Source of the DNA: Arabidopsis thaliana
Lineage: Eukaryota; Streptophyta; Magnoliopsida; Brassicales; Brassicaceae
Direction of reading: 5' to 3'
Assembly (NCBI RefSeq): GCF_000001735.4
Contig: NC_003075.7
Coordinates: 11,967,001 to 12,031,000 of the forward strand
Length of the DNA: 64,000 nt
Shown here: one piece after another, positions 12,611 through 24,635 of the stretch
Layout of the letters: each line of letters starts with the position of its first letter
How positions within the stretch are numbered: the first letter of the stretch is position 1
Translations under genes and position numbers: made by a program
The notes under the pieces: generated by a model
Databases searched by the model: none
What the model saw: the letters and a program-made list of their open reading frames with translations, nothing else
What the model was told of the DNA's origin: nothing

Positions 12611-15600
12611 TTACATGTTTTGTTGCCTAATTTCTCTAATGGACGTTAAACTTCCAAAAAAACAAAAATCCTTCTCCAATAAAATCTAAAAAGCTTCTAA
12701 ACAATTATATAACCTTGACCAGAAAAAAATTAGATAATCCATGTCAATGTTTTTCTTTGTCAATGCCTATCATCTGAAAATTATAAACACGAGAAAGTTA
12801 AAGTATGACTAAAACATTTATTAATGCAAACTTTTTTCTGCAGCAAGTAATGTAAACTGTTGTTTGCGATAAATTTTACAAAAGCGGGAGGTTTGCACCT
12901 TTCTACGATATTGGCAATATATAACCAAATCTAACGTCACAATCCAGAGTAATCCACAAAAACTTCTGTGAAAAAATAGCTATTCTTCTCGATTTATATT
13001 TGGTAAAAATTCTTCTCGATATTTATTGCTAAATGATCATTAAACTAATGATGAACTCTTCAATAATTAGGTCATCATGAAATACACGTTTTTGCTACAA
13101 TATTTGTTAGTCATTTCTGCTGAGAGAACGACACTTTTTTTTTTTTTTTTTTCCAAACTTTAAAGGAATCTTTTGTTGAAATACCCTAATATTAGGTTTA
13201 ATTTTTTTCCAGCCATAGCGAGCGAATCTTATATTCCATATATCTTCGGACAACTGCCATATCTGGCTGGGAAAGCAAAACCTGATTAGAAAAACTCATG
13301 AGTTCGTATATTTTAGTTTATCTTGTGGTTTAAGTATTATAGTAATTATTCTTAAGAAGAGATAATTAACTAAAAAATTGCTGTTTGGCAGAACTAAGAC
13401 AAGTGCTGTTCGGAAACATACTGGTGAGCCAATAGACAAAAGAGAGATTAGCGTTCAGTATATTTTTTAATTGAAATTTGACCCTTGACGAGCTCCTGAA
13501 AAGTTGGACGATTAACTTATAATTATTGCATATACCAATAAGTTTTTATTGTTTTAATTTCAGAAGCCCATTATTGTTTATCATGCAAGATTCCATTTCA
13601 GACAATGTTCAACATTTAGTTATATAATGAGTGTTTTTTTGTTTTATATCATAAAAGCAAGATTAAAATCCAAGCTGAACCAAAAAGGGAAAACTATTTA
13701 GAGATTAATGATATTAGAAACTGAACCCAAACGAAAATACACTACAGAAACTATAGTTTAGATTCAGTTTCACTTCGATCACTGTAATTCCAAAACCAAA
13801 AAGTCAAAAACTGATCCAAACAAAAATCTATATGAAACATGTCTAGAAATACTTTCCTCAACACAAACATTTTTGTATATATACAACATAACAGTCTTAA
13901 ACTTATCACCTCAAAACAAACAGATTCTTTAAAACAGTATAAGTAGTCTCCCTTTTGTGGATAAATATATTTGATCACTTTTTTTAGAATACAATTACTT
14001 TAATACATTCAAAATTGCCCATGTTTGGAGTCATATCCAACCATATCTAAGATCACAGTGACAGATTTTTCTTTGTTAGTGGTGAAACCATGTTTCTAAA
14101 CTGAGTGTGATTATATCAATGTGTAATAATGACAATGAGATTCATAATCAAAAGAACCCTTAAATCATGTGAGGTTTCTTTAAGCTTTAGTTTGTCGTTA
14201 GCTTAATTTGTCTCCAATTATGCCGTCTTAATGGCCTTTAAAGCACCCACTTAAATCATTTAATTAACCCACATGCCTCTCCCTCCAAGTTTGACATTAG
14301 TCTTCAACTCTCTTTCTATCTCGATACACAGTTTTTTTTTTTTTTTAAATGAAAAGAACCATATTCCTACTTTTGACAATACAAGGTAGCTGATATATTT
14401 ACACCGCTTATAGATTAGATTAAGTTAGAAATTATTTAACATTCACTTGATATAGAGTTAAGAAATTCATCTCAACATTTATATACATAATTATTTATTA
14501 CATATGGTGGGGAGGGGACCATTAATTGGGTTCGTGAGAAAAGCAGAAGCACGACAAGGTTTGACGCAAATTAGGTGTCTTCCACGTGGGTCTTACATTT
14601 AGATTTTGTTAATTAGCTTAATTTACCAACTTTAACTTAATTTGTAATTACTACAACAAAATCATATTGAAAGAAAAATAGTGTTTTTTTTCCAAAATTT
14701 TCGAAACATATCATAAACTTTTGTTATAGATATGAATTCCATAAGATTTGGTTGCTAGTTTGGTACACTAATTGAAACAATTTCTTTATACCATAACTTT
14801 CATTTAGTATTTCATAGAATAAACGTTTATGGTACCTTTTTTTTATCGGTGGTTTTCAAAACCAAGAAATAAAAAGTGGTTAAATGTTAAATGCGAATAA
14901 TTTTAGCAAAACAAACTACAGTACTACCAAATCATCTATATAGAAGTATGACATCAAAATGTGTTTAACAATATCCATGCCTCGATTACTTACATTATAA
15001 AGTAATGAAAGCCAAAATAATTAAATCCGCCAATCAACTAATTATCCGTAGAATTCGGGATTGAAAGCAAGCTGTCCTTTTCTCTTTTTAAGAGCTCGTG
15101 AACTCACATACTTTTGTTCGATAAGTTTCATGCCTTTCGTATTTAAGATAAAATAATTCGGGTGACCTCATTTCCCAATAATTTTATTGATTTTGGTAAT
15201 GGGATCAAGAATCATTAACTAACCAACTAATTATTGGAAAATGCAAAGCAATAATCTATAAACACTTCTTTGAAAAAAAGAAAATATTATAGTAGGTTGA
15301 AAATGAATAATCAAGCACAAAATTGCATAGCAATTATTGTAAGACTATTAAAGTTAGAAAGAAGCATCATTATCTTCAATTGAACGTACATATGTATTCT
15401 TTTTTTTTTTTTTGGTACATGTAACACGTTCACATTCTTTTTAAGCATAATCTGCAATAGGACGTACATAAGGTTTCATGTTTTCCGTTTTAAATGAATC
15501 AAATGTAAGTCAACGATGAGGAATACCTTTTCGTGTGTGTGACGTCAACAGTTTAGAAGAACAATATATTGGCGCAAACGCTTATTAATGTCAACATTGG

Positions 15601-17431
15601 TTACTGCAGCATTAGTATTTAGTAGCACACTCTAACATTACAAATATAATTTGAAATTCGTTTAATTAAGAAAAACAAAACATCAGATGAAAAAAAGAAC
15701 ATACATACATGTATACAACTAGAATCAAACATGAACCTAGAATAACTTTACACCCTTATTAGCCCTAGATCTATCACCACCATGCCACTATACGTAGATT
15801 CGATATAACCTCTTGCTTAATTTTATTGGTTGGAATAGATCGGAAAAATTTATCGATGTAAGAAGAAAAAAGGAGTGGGAGGAGAAGGGCACGTGGAGAG
15901 AGGGGGTGAAGATCATGAGAGAGCCGACAAAGAGCATCTCTTTAACTCATCGGAGTTTGTGTTTATCTCTCCCAACAGTTCATGCGATGCCTCTGCCTCT
16001 CTTATCTTCTTGTTCATTTCTTTTACCCTCTCTTTCTCTCTCACTCGTGGTTTTGGAATTGTCAGCGACATCTTCGCGCTTTCTTGTTAACAGTACTCTC
16101 TCCAATGCCTAGTCTCTCCCTATATACACATATGTGTGTATGAACATACTATTTTACAAAGAAACACCTTTAGATCTAGATGATTTTGACAAATGGATCG
16201 TTTGACTATCAACTAATTAAGTAAAGGCTACATTAATATAAATATAGACCAACCAGTGTCTATTCAACGCACAACACTATATCTTACTATAACCGTGATG
16301 ACAAGTACAAAATAACATTAATGATGTGGTTGTTTTATTCAAAGATTTAAAGCAATAAAATAAAATTCATCATCAACAATACAAAGCCATCGTATGTAAA
16401 AGATTTATTCTACATATAACCATAGGTGATTGATATTTCTTGTACTTATCATTGGATGAGTTGTAGGTTTGTTATGTTGGTATATATACTAATCAGATCT
16501 TCGTAATAATTCTATAGCTAATACTACGTACATGCAATCATTTTTTCTTTTGTCAAACATGGAATAATTTATTATTTAATAGAAAAATGTATCTTATAGA
16601 TGAAATATTGATATCAACTTTGCGTCTTTTTCTGATGATTAAAAAGTTTGAATCCATGTAACCATTTCCATATAACACCTGTAATGACTCATGTATTAAT
16701 AGCCGATGAGACTCGAATTCATATGTGTTGAAGAATTACAATTACTAGCTACTAGTTTTTCTGTTGATCTAATGATTCATTATATAACTCGAGGGCTCAC
16801 AAGGTTATTTACAAGGGAAATTCAAGTTCCAACACAATACATGTTTGGTTTCTTTTGTCTTATCAAATTTTGATGGTTGGATAGTGACTTACTAACGTGT
16901 GACGAAATTATAAGGTTTAAGGGCGAAGAGTAAGAGGGGGACCAGAAACACCGCCCATACATAGGAGGAAAGTCACAGTCAAAAATTCATAAGCACAATA
17001 ACAAATAATCCCATAACTTGGCTTCTTATCTTGTCCCTTTCTTTACTTAACCCTAGTTTACCAATCACAAACCAAAGTTAGACCCACATACACATCTCAA
17101 TATTAGTTTAAATAAAACCCCACCAAAACCTCCTTTTTCACTTTCCAAATTTCACTTCCTCCAACTCAAAGAAAGAGATCAGAAGCTATAGCTATACACC
17201 AAAACTAGGTATAGAGAGAGAAACCCTACAAAATCAAAAGGAAGAAGAGACGAAGATGAAGAAGATCCAGCTTGGATTTCGTTGTTCATCATTACTACTC
17301 TCTTTCTTCTTCTAGCTAGCTAGTTTTGACAGCAAAATAAGAAGCAAAAAAAAGGTCAACTAAAAAAGATCTGTTCTTAGATCACTCTCTTCTTCTTTTT
17401 TTGATCCAATTCCACCATTGAATCATAGATC
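12611..17431. other. Long gene-poor AT-rich interval
   Basis: About 4.8 kb with no convincing gene. It has a 19-base T run near 13134-13152 and many AT-rich low-complexity stretches. A purine-rich block (about 15860-15945) followed by a pyrimidine-rich block (about 15990-16070) contains a 99-codon ORF at 15813-16112 that I do not accept as a gene, although a noncoding transcript there is possible. The last 400 bp form the promoter and leader of AHL24, with CT-rich leader sequence and a telobox-like aaaccctac near 17221. Confidence 0.4.
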
Positions 17432-18406
17432 ATGGATCCAGTACAATCTCATGGATCACAAAGCTCTCTACCTCCTCCTTTCCACGCAAGAGACTTTCAA
17501 TTACATCTTCAACAACAGCAACAAGAGTTCTTCCTCCACCATCACCAGCAACAAAGAAACCAAACCGATGGTGACCAACAAGGAGGATCAGGAGGAAACC
17601 GACAAATCAAGATGGATCGTGAAGAGACAAGCGACAACATAGACAACATAGCTAACAACAGCGGTAGTGAAGGTAAAGACATAGATATACACGGTGGTTC
17701 AGGAGAAGGAGGTGGTGGCTCCGGAGGAGATCATCAGATGACAAGAAGACCAAGAGGAAGACCAGCGGGATCCAAGAACAAACCAAAACCACCGATTATC
17801 ATCACACGGGACAGCGCAAACGCGCTTAGAACCCACGTGATGGAGATCGGAGATGGCTGCGACTTAGTCGAAAGCGTTGCCACTTTTGCACGAAGACGCC
17901 AACGCGGCGTTTGCGTTATGAGCGGTACTGGAAATGTTACTAACGTCACTATACGTCAGCCTGGATCTCATCCTTCTCCTGGCTCGGTAGTTAGTCTTCA
18001 CGGAAGGTTCGAGATTCTATCTCTCTCAGGATCTTTTCTCCCTCCTCCGGCTCCTCCTACAGCCACCGGATTGAGTGTTTACCTCGCTGGAGGACAAGGA
18101 CAGGTGGTTGGAGGAAGCGTAGTTGGTCCGTTGTTATGTGCTGGTCCTGTCGTTGTCATGGCTGCGTCTTTTAGCAATGCGGCGTACGAAAGGTTGCCTT
18201 TAGAGGAAGATGAGATGCAGACGCCGGTTCATGGCGGAGGAGGAGGAGGATCATTGGAGTCGCCGCCAATGATGGGACAACAACTGCAACATCAGCAACA
18301 AGCTATGTCAGGTCATCAAGGGTTACCACCTAATCTTCTTGGTTCGGTTCAGTTGCAGCAGCAACATGATCAGTCTTATTGGTCAACGGGACGACCACCG
18401 TATTGA
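17432..18406 (+). CDS. AHL24: AT-hook nuclear-localised protein (AHL24)
   Basis: A single-exon gene of 324 codons. The N terminus is rich in Q and H, then G-rich. One AT-hook lies at about residues 105-116 ([12 protein letters not shown]), the core that enters the DNA minor groove. The PPC/DUF296 domain follows at about 123-255 and includes [16 protein letters not shown], the motif of the clade with one hook. The C terminus is G- and Q-rich. AHL proteins form trimers through PPC and regulate transcription in hypocotyl growth, flowering and related processes. This one fits At4g22810. The codon 14 bases upstream in another frame is TTG, so the ATG at 17432 is the natural start. No introns, as in the rest of its clade. 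Confidence 0.95.
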   Translation: MDPVQSHGSQSSLPPPFHARDFQLHLQQQQQEFFLHHHQQQRNQTDGDQQGGSGGNRQIKMDREETSDNIDNIANNSGSEGKDIDIHGGSGEGGGGSGGDHQMTRRPRGRPAGSKNKPKPPIIITRDSANALRTHVMEIGDGCDLVESVATFARRRQRGVCVMSGTGNVTNVTIRQPGSHPSPGSVVSLHGRFEILSLSGSFLPPPAPPTATGLSVYLAGGQGQVVGGSVVGPLLCAGPVVVMAASFSNAAYERLPLEEDEMQTPVHGGGGGGSLESPPMMGQQLQHQQQAMSGHQGLPPNLLGSVQLQQQHDQSYWSTGRPPY

Positions 18407-20870
18407 TCAAATATACACACACACTCATAATCGTTGCTAGCTAGCTAACGATGAATCATGAGTTTAGTGGATATATATATGATTAAAAGAGGTTAGCTTA
18501 TGAACATTAATAAGAGTTTGGATTCTATCGAGCTTCATTATGTTTGGGTCAACGTTCATAAGATGAACCAGGTTCTTTTTTCTCAAATTTTTATTTTGGT
18601 TCGTTTTTAGCTCGTAGATCTTTTTATGTTGATTTTAGTAACATTTTTCTGTTTGTCTTGGTTTTTCTTTGATGAATTCTCATTGCTAGTTTGCATTTGA
18701 TTTTTGTGTGTGGTTGGCTCTAAGTATGGTTTTTCTTATCAACATTTCAAGGTGTTTTTTTCGACAATTCATATATGTCGTAGCACACTAAATATGAAAC
18801 TACTTGGATATACAACAACTAATTTATGTGACATGCTTAAGTCATTTTTCCCACTTTGAGGTTTCGACAAGACTTTCACATATATTACTAGTCATAAAGT
18901 TTAAGTAGATTCAGAATTTTCTACCCATAAGTATCTTTACACTATAGTTATATATGACTATATCGCACATTACTTTAGATAACTTCTGATGATGATTAAT
19001 TACTGTTATCTATATCAACTTTCATCATATGTTATGTATGTACTTCTATTGAAGTGACTAAAAAGTTACTTTCCAAAATTAGAAAGGAACTTGTGTTGGT
19101 AGCTACATTAACGGGGAACATGAAAACATTATTTTTTCTTATAAGTAAAATCATTTTATCTCGTCCTTAATACAGAGACCCAAAGTTCAATCAATAGGTC
19201 AATGTGGATAATGATTACCCTAATAATTGGCTATTACATGATAATAATAGAACATGTCGTTTGCTCGGAGTGTATATAGTATATACATATGGCTGATGGT
19301 GATTTAAAATCGCACATATGTAAATAAAGACGATATACATCAAACAGTAATCGGAAATTATATACGTAACGCTCTTCACATATTTATTTTAATTGTGTGA
19401 GTAAGCATAAAAGAAAAGCTGCAATATCGGCGGCTTAAACGGGAGAGGCTAACAATTTACGAGAAAATAAATAAAGAAAGAGGTATGGGGGCTTTATGTG
19501 CATGTTTTCTTTACATACGCAAGTCTTGTGTGTGTATGTCTTCATAAATGTTCAAATTCGTATGGATATGTGGATAAGGAGACAATACACTTGTTCAACT
19601 GCTGCCTTACACGTGAGCTTGCTCGTGAGTACCATGTTCTTTTCGTGACTACGCGCGACTTATACAATCTCATTTGGAAAATGTAAAAATCACCAATAGT
19701 ATATAAAAGACATGATCACTCATTCATTATCGATTTATGTTTTGAATGAAAACTAATAACTTTTTTTTTTGTATGGCATCAGAGTTCAATAAGGTTAATC
19801 CAAAAAAGATGAGATTCAAATCATTTAATCGATCAATGATAATCAATAGAGTGATTACCTCGAATTCATTTGTTAGGATCTCACAGAGTTTCAAGAGAGA
19901 CAAACATCATTCCATCAATGTTAATTGTTTTGACTTTTGAATTAAATTCATGAATTTTCAAGGTGTTGCCAACATTTTTATAAATGTATAAAGTTAATAT
20001 ATTATCCTTTGTAATTTGTATACTACTTCAGCATCTAGCAAATACTGTATAGTATTATTTAATAGAATCGAGTTTTATATATCCTCAATCTTACATGTGG
20101 GCTTTACATGTACAGACCAAATTCCAGGCCCAAAAATATATTTATATATTTAGGCCGATATGGGGCCCAATATGCTATCATGTTGATCAAATAAGATAAA
20201 ACTCTAATATATATGCCAAGTTCAAATTTATATATTCATGTAACATTGGTATGTTATACCAAGACATAAATTAGTTAGCTCACTTAGGAAACATGACTTT
20301 TTTTCGAAGATAAAAGGCCGAGTGTTATCGTTGGTTCATGTATATCTTTATTGTTATGAATGTCTGTATAATTTTGAAGTGTTATAAAATTTCACAATGC
20401 TCCCATCTTCAAAATAGGGAGGACGATGAGTATCTCTCTCATTTTAAACTCCCAGTGGTAGGTTTTGCGTGTATATTACGCGGATTTGTTACTGAGAGTT
20501 TAAAATGGGAAAGACACTTAGGGGGAAAGCGAACTGAATAGTGGGTCGATGGTTGCCTTGCCATGGTTAACACTTAACACTATCCCTTCTTTCGTCAAAG
20601 GTCTATTGGTAAGATTACTTATTTTGTTTATGATGTCTATATTGAAATTGTAAACATGACCAAATTTTTTTTGTAAAAGTGAGATGAGTCAAACTCATTG
20701 GCAATTTAGTTTAAGAACAAACTTCATCGATTCACTTTATTACGGAACCAAATTCATCATCCTCTATCCCTTTGGAAACAATCCATTAAAACCATCCAAG
20801 ACAACCCCCAAATCGGTTCAAATACAAATGAGTAATTACCACCAAAATACTTAGAAAAAACTTCCATATT
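18407..20870. other. Intergenic between AHL24 and SAP9 3' ends
   Basis: About 2.4 kb holding the 3' flanks of two convergent genes. AT-rich. The short ORFs near 19498, 19746 and 20338 have no recognisable homology and typical noncoding composition. Nothing else is identified. Confidence 0.4.
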
Positions 20871-21401
20871 TCAGAACCTTTGAATTTTATCAGCCTTAAC
20901 CACAGGATTAGCTTTGGCAATCTCTCCACGTCCAACTTCTTTGAAATCAAAGCTGCAATCATGAGTCTCCGGGTACCGATGTTCGCCGCAGAAAGTGCTC
21001 CCGCATTTGCACTTAAACCCCATGATCCCAACCTTCTTGTTACAACACAAACACCGGTTGGTTCGTGCAGGTCTCGATGGCTCGTTCGCCTCAGGAACCG
21101 CCGAGGAAGATGGCTCGGCCGAGACAACAACAACTGCCGCCTTTTCGGGTTTGGGTTCCACAACAACAGCAGGAGGTTCTGCTATGAAGAGACTACGAGG
21201 AGGAGAAGGCTTGAAAGATTTTTCAACAGCAGCTTTAGCAACTGCTGTTTGAGCTTCCTCAGCACAAATGCCTCTGTAACATTTAGAACAGAGATCCATG
21301 TTTGATGGTGATCCAAAGAAACCACATCCTTTAACACATAGCTTTGGCTCTGAAGCTTGCGATTGCGTGAAGCTTGTGCTATCGTTTTGTTCCGATCCCA
21401 T
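20871..21401 (-). CDS. SAP9: A20/AN1 zinc-finger stress-associated protein SAP9
   Basis: One coding exon, 176 codons, ATG at 21399-21401. An A20-type zinc finger spans about residues 21-45 with C22, C26, C38 and C41. An AN1 finger spans about 117-154 with the CxxC, CxC, C, H and C ligands visible in CLCC, CKCG, FCGEH and HDC. Plant SAPs with this A20-AN1 order bind ubiquitin and modulate stress and ABA responses. Some act as E3 ligases. The linker is Ala/Val/Pro-rich. The coding region has no intron, but an intron sits in the 5' leader, a common design in this family. Confidence 0.95.
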   Translation of the reverse strand: MGSEQNDSTSFTQSQASEPKLCVKGCGFFGSPSNMDLCSKCYRGICAEEAQTAVAKAAVEKSFKPSPPRSLFIAEPPAVVVEPKPEKAAVVVVSAEPSSSAVPEANEPSRPARTNRCLCCNKKVGIMGFKCKCGSTFCGEHRYPETHDCSFDFKEVGRGEIAKANPVVKADKIQRF

Positions 21402-21422
21402 TCTTACTCTCTTGCTTTTCTT

Positions 21423-21799
21423 CTGTTACACCACATAAATTCAAATTAAAATTTTACCACTGCGATTATTGACAATATACACGACAAGAAGACAATAGAT
21501 GAGATTAGTCAGACCAAAGATTCCTCAATGTCAGAGGATCTTTTAAGGTTGTCGGGTTTTTGAGGATTAGATCCATAACAAAAGTACAACTATATTATTG
21601 ACACAGATCGATTTTGTTTTAGCTACGATAACAACAATTTCGTCATCAAATTATGCAATTAAAAAAGTAGATCTGAGTTTCCGAAACACAAATACTAAGA
21701 TAACACAAGAATCTAATTCAGATCGGACAAGACACAGAATCAACTAAATCAATCAATCAATCAAAAATACACAAGACAAAGGAGATTGGGAATTTTTAC
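21423..21799 (-). other. 5' leader intron of SAP9
   Basis: On the minus strand, CTACAG|GTAAAAATT at 21800/21799 gives a donor and TTGTAACAG-type TGTAACAG|AAG at 21423/21422 an acceptor 21 bases before the ATG. The 5' leader exon would run from about 22000 to 21800. Inferred from splice signals only. Confidence 0.6.
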
Positions 21800-23295
21800 C
21801 TGTAGAAAACGGAGATCTCTTTCTTCTGGCGATTTTAAAGAGAATTAACAAACAACGATTCACAGTTTGTGTTTGTTTCTGATCTTCGGAAGTAATCTTC
21901 GTTAGATGATTTGTTCTTAAATCGATAAGAATTGAGAACGACAAGTCTTTTTCGTTAATCGAGAACAACAAGAGAAAAATTAGAGAAAAACAGAAACACG
22001 TAACTATGGAGGAACATACATGTGTATATATTTATATGGTATGAGTCACGCTACGGTTTTCACTTTTTTTAAGTTGTGTTCTTCTACACCTCCTTATTGT
22101 ACACTTTCGTAATCTTAACCGTGCGATTCTTTTGGCTGACCTAATCTGACGGTTATAATTTATCATCGAGCAGCTAAACGGAATAATAATGGCACTGTTT
22201 TGTAAAATTTCCAAAGTTATGAAGTCAGAACTGTACTTTCGTAGCTGACGTGTATATTTCCTTTATTTTTGAATTCTGACTTTCCATTTTTTTATTAATT
22301 GACATTTTTTATCCAGTTTGATCCAAAAAAAAATGATGTAGGTTTTTTTTTCCCATAATAGGAGTACAAACTAATAGGTAAAATTAACAAATTTAAATGT
22401 ATAAATGGCCTTTGGGGTTGTTTAAGTAATGATTAAGATGGTATTATTGGTGGACTTTTGGGGAAGATAAAGATAAGATATGCCTTCTTCATCACGCCCT
22501 GGCTTGGTCTAAACACGATTAACGCGTTGTCAAGATTTAAGTGGAACTTGGTATCTTATTTTAATAATTCGAAAATTTTATTATTTTAAACTTATGTACT
22601 TACGTTCATTTTTTTTCTTCTTATTAAGATCCTAACCAGAAATAGCTCAACCACCCCACATTTTTGCTTATAGTTTTTAACTTCAAGAGATTCGGATTTA
22701 AAAAAAAAAAAAATTGTCGTACTGTCCCACGTAAAGATTCAATTTTGTGTGTGACAGATGTAAGTTATACACAATGATTTTCTTCAACTAACTAGATTGA
22801 GTTTGTTGGCATGTTTTACTATATATGGTCTCGATTTAAGATGATATAACAAAACAAGATAATTAGTTCAGATAATGTTAAACGTTCAATATCTGCATTT
22901 TGAGTTAAGATAATCTCAATATCTGCATTTTGATGTCTACTTTTATTTATAATTTTAGCCAAACTTGCCACACTGGGAAAAACGTTATCAGTTTTGGCAC
23001 TTTCTTTCTTCTGTTTTCTTGATCTCATTTATACAAAAATGGAGAAGTTCTTATGATCACGTAACCAAAATTTATAATTTAATTCAAACTCTAGATTCTG
23101 GATAAGACTAAATCTGTGTAACTTGGGTTACTGATATAGGTTGAATGCACATGGATCTTCCTCATATAAAGACTATATAATATACTTAAATCGTTGACAT
23201 AGAATCTCATAGAACTTTTCAAAGGGGAAAAGAATCTTAGTGATCCTCCAATTAATAATTCAATTATACTTTGCTCATATTGATCGGTTTAGCCA
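21800..23295. other. SAP9 promoter and intergenic DNA
   Basis: This holds the SAP9 leader exon and promoter. A tatatatttatatgg string near 22024-22038 could serve as TATA box. Beyond it lies the 3' flank of the Ycf49-like gene. No coding sequence is supported. A short tandem repeat is listed separately. Confidence 0.4.
22886..22933. repeat. Short tandem repeat, 30 bp period
   Basis: The 18-mer tcaatatctgcattttga occurs at 22886-22903 and again at 22916-22933, giving a 30 bp period with 1.6 copies. No function is apparent. Confidence 0.8.
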
Positions 23296-24325
23296 TCATG
23301 GCTTTTCAGAGACTTCAATTTTGGATGACAACTTGTTGATCCGAAAGGCAGCAATGCAGAGAGTGATATTACCAAACACCGTTAGTGCTGCCTGAAGAGC
23401 GACCAACACCTGATAATGCAGTCCAACAATTACACCATTAAGTAGGAGTGAAGAAGCAAACGAAACATATCACAGACTTATAGCTAAAAGTTGGAGTCAA
23501 GAGTTTCTTGACCTCAAGAGATTCATCGTTGTAGAAGAAATGCCATGTGCATGCACAGAGAGCTCCACCAAGCAAAGGTACCTGATTAAGAACAACCAAA
23601 AAGCTCAGAAAAATGAAATCATGTAATCTAGGAAAACGGCTTAGAGCTTTCTCACCATTCCCCATGAGAGACCTTTCCAAGACTCATAACCCTTTCTTTC
23701 TCCATACTTCCATACCAATGCCATCGCCGTAATCCTTTAGTAAAAACAACACCAGAATTAGAAAGACATTACATTTTTCTTGTTTGTTAGCTCCAACTGC
23801 ATTTCAAACCATAATGAGAGAAGCTTAATCTACATTGTGAGTGAAAGATCGAGACTTTATATGTAGATGAAGCTTCTCTCATAATGATATCAAAAACTCG
23901 AAAAACCCACAACATCAAATACTCTCTTGTGTCACTATAGATCAAATGTCAAATGTTTTCTAAGTGAGAATTTCAATCAATAAAGCAAAGGAAGAAGAAG
24001 AGAACCATTCGACAACGCTGGAAACATGAACGGCCCAAGTGGGTAAAGACAACGCATTGGACGGTTCGCTTAGCTGAAGAGAATCCACCACCGCCGCCAA
24101 AGCAGTAGCATCTGGTCCCGCCGTGATGAAAGCAGCCGCAACCAAACTGGTTCCGATAAGACCCGACAGCGCAACCGGGTCATGAATTAAACTGCGGCTT
24201 CGGATCCGAATTACAGGTTCGTTAGAGGTGGTGAGAGAAGAAGCTGGACGGCTCTCAGAATGAATTCGCCGGAAATTGGGTTTGGCGCAGCAGAAAAGAA
24301 CGGTGGCTGTTGAAGCAATCGCCAT
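23296..24325 (-). CDS. Ycf49-like (DUF2499) plastid protein
   Basis: Four exons in transcript order: 24006-24325, 23656-23734, 23513-23581, 23296-23409, giving 193 codons plus TGA. The start is the first ATG (24323-24325); the in-frame codon 33 bases upstream is TTG. The Ser/Arg-rich N terminus (AKPNFRRIHSESRPASS) reads as a chloroplast transit peptide. The body has several hydrophobic segments and the conserved core AVHVSSVVEW, KGLSWGMVPLLGGALCACTWHFFYN and a final segment LQAALTVFGNITLCIAAFRI. This matches the cyanobacterial and plastid Ycf49 family, membrane proteins of unknown biochemical role. I infer a plastid membrane location. Confidence 0.88.
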
Positions 24326-24635
24326 GGCTGAGATTTTTCTCCAATTTCCAATTCCCAAGTTCTGGTTTAATTTTAAACCGGTTTGCTGTTGAACCGTCTT
24401 TTATCATTTTCACAAACAAAATTAAACTAATCGGTTTATTAACAAATTCTGGTTTTTCTAATTACTTCCCATCTTTGAAGTTGAAGAGAAAAATATAAAG
24501 ACAAAATGGAGATTAGTACATTAAAAATCTCAAATTCTGTATTGAATTATTTATATTACAAGAAGAATTTTCCAATTATTTGTAGTACATATATATATGT
24601 ATAATCAAAATGTGGAGTGAAACAAAATCAAAATG
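24326..24635. other. Promoter of Ycf49-like gene and 3' flank of BASS6
   Basis: A short AT-rich gap of about 310 bp between two genes on the same (minus) strand. It must contain the upstream region of the Ycf49-like gene and the BASS6 3' UTR. No specific element is identified. Confidence 0.4.

Noticed and set aside
15813-16112. 99-codon ORF in a purine- then pyrimidine-rich block, also considered as a microRNA precursor
   Set aside because: The protein is low-complexity Ser/Leu and an alternative frame is equally open, typical of biased composition. Purine and pyrimidine arms pair only loosely and no known miRNA sequence was recognised.
20880-21305. Long ORF antisense to SAP9
   Set aside because: Shadow frame of the SAP9 coding sequence; the zinc-finger protein on the other strand explains the openness.
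24326-24358. Upstream extension of the Ycf49-like protein
   Set aside because: The upstream initiation codon is TTG; the first ATG at 24323-24325 begins a sequence that reads well as a transit peptide.
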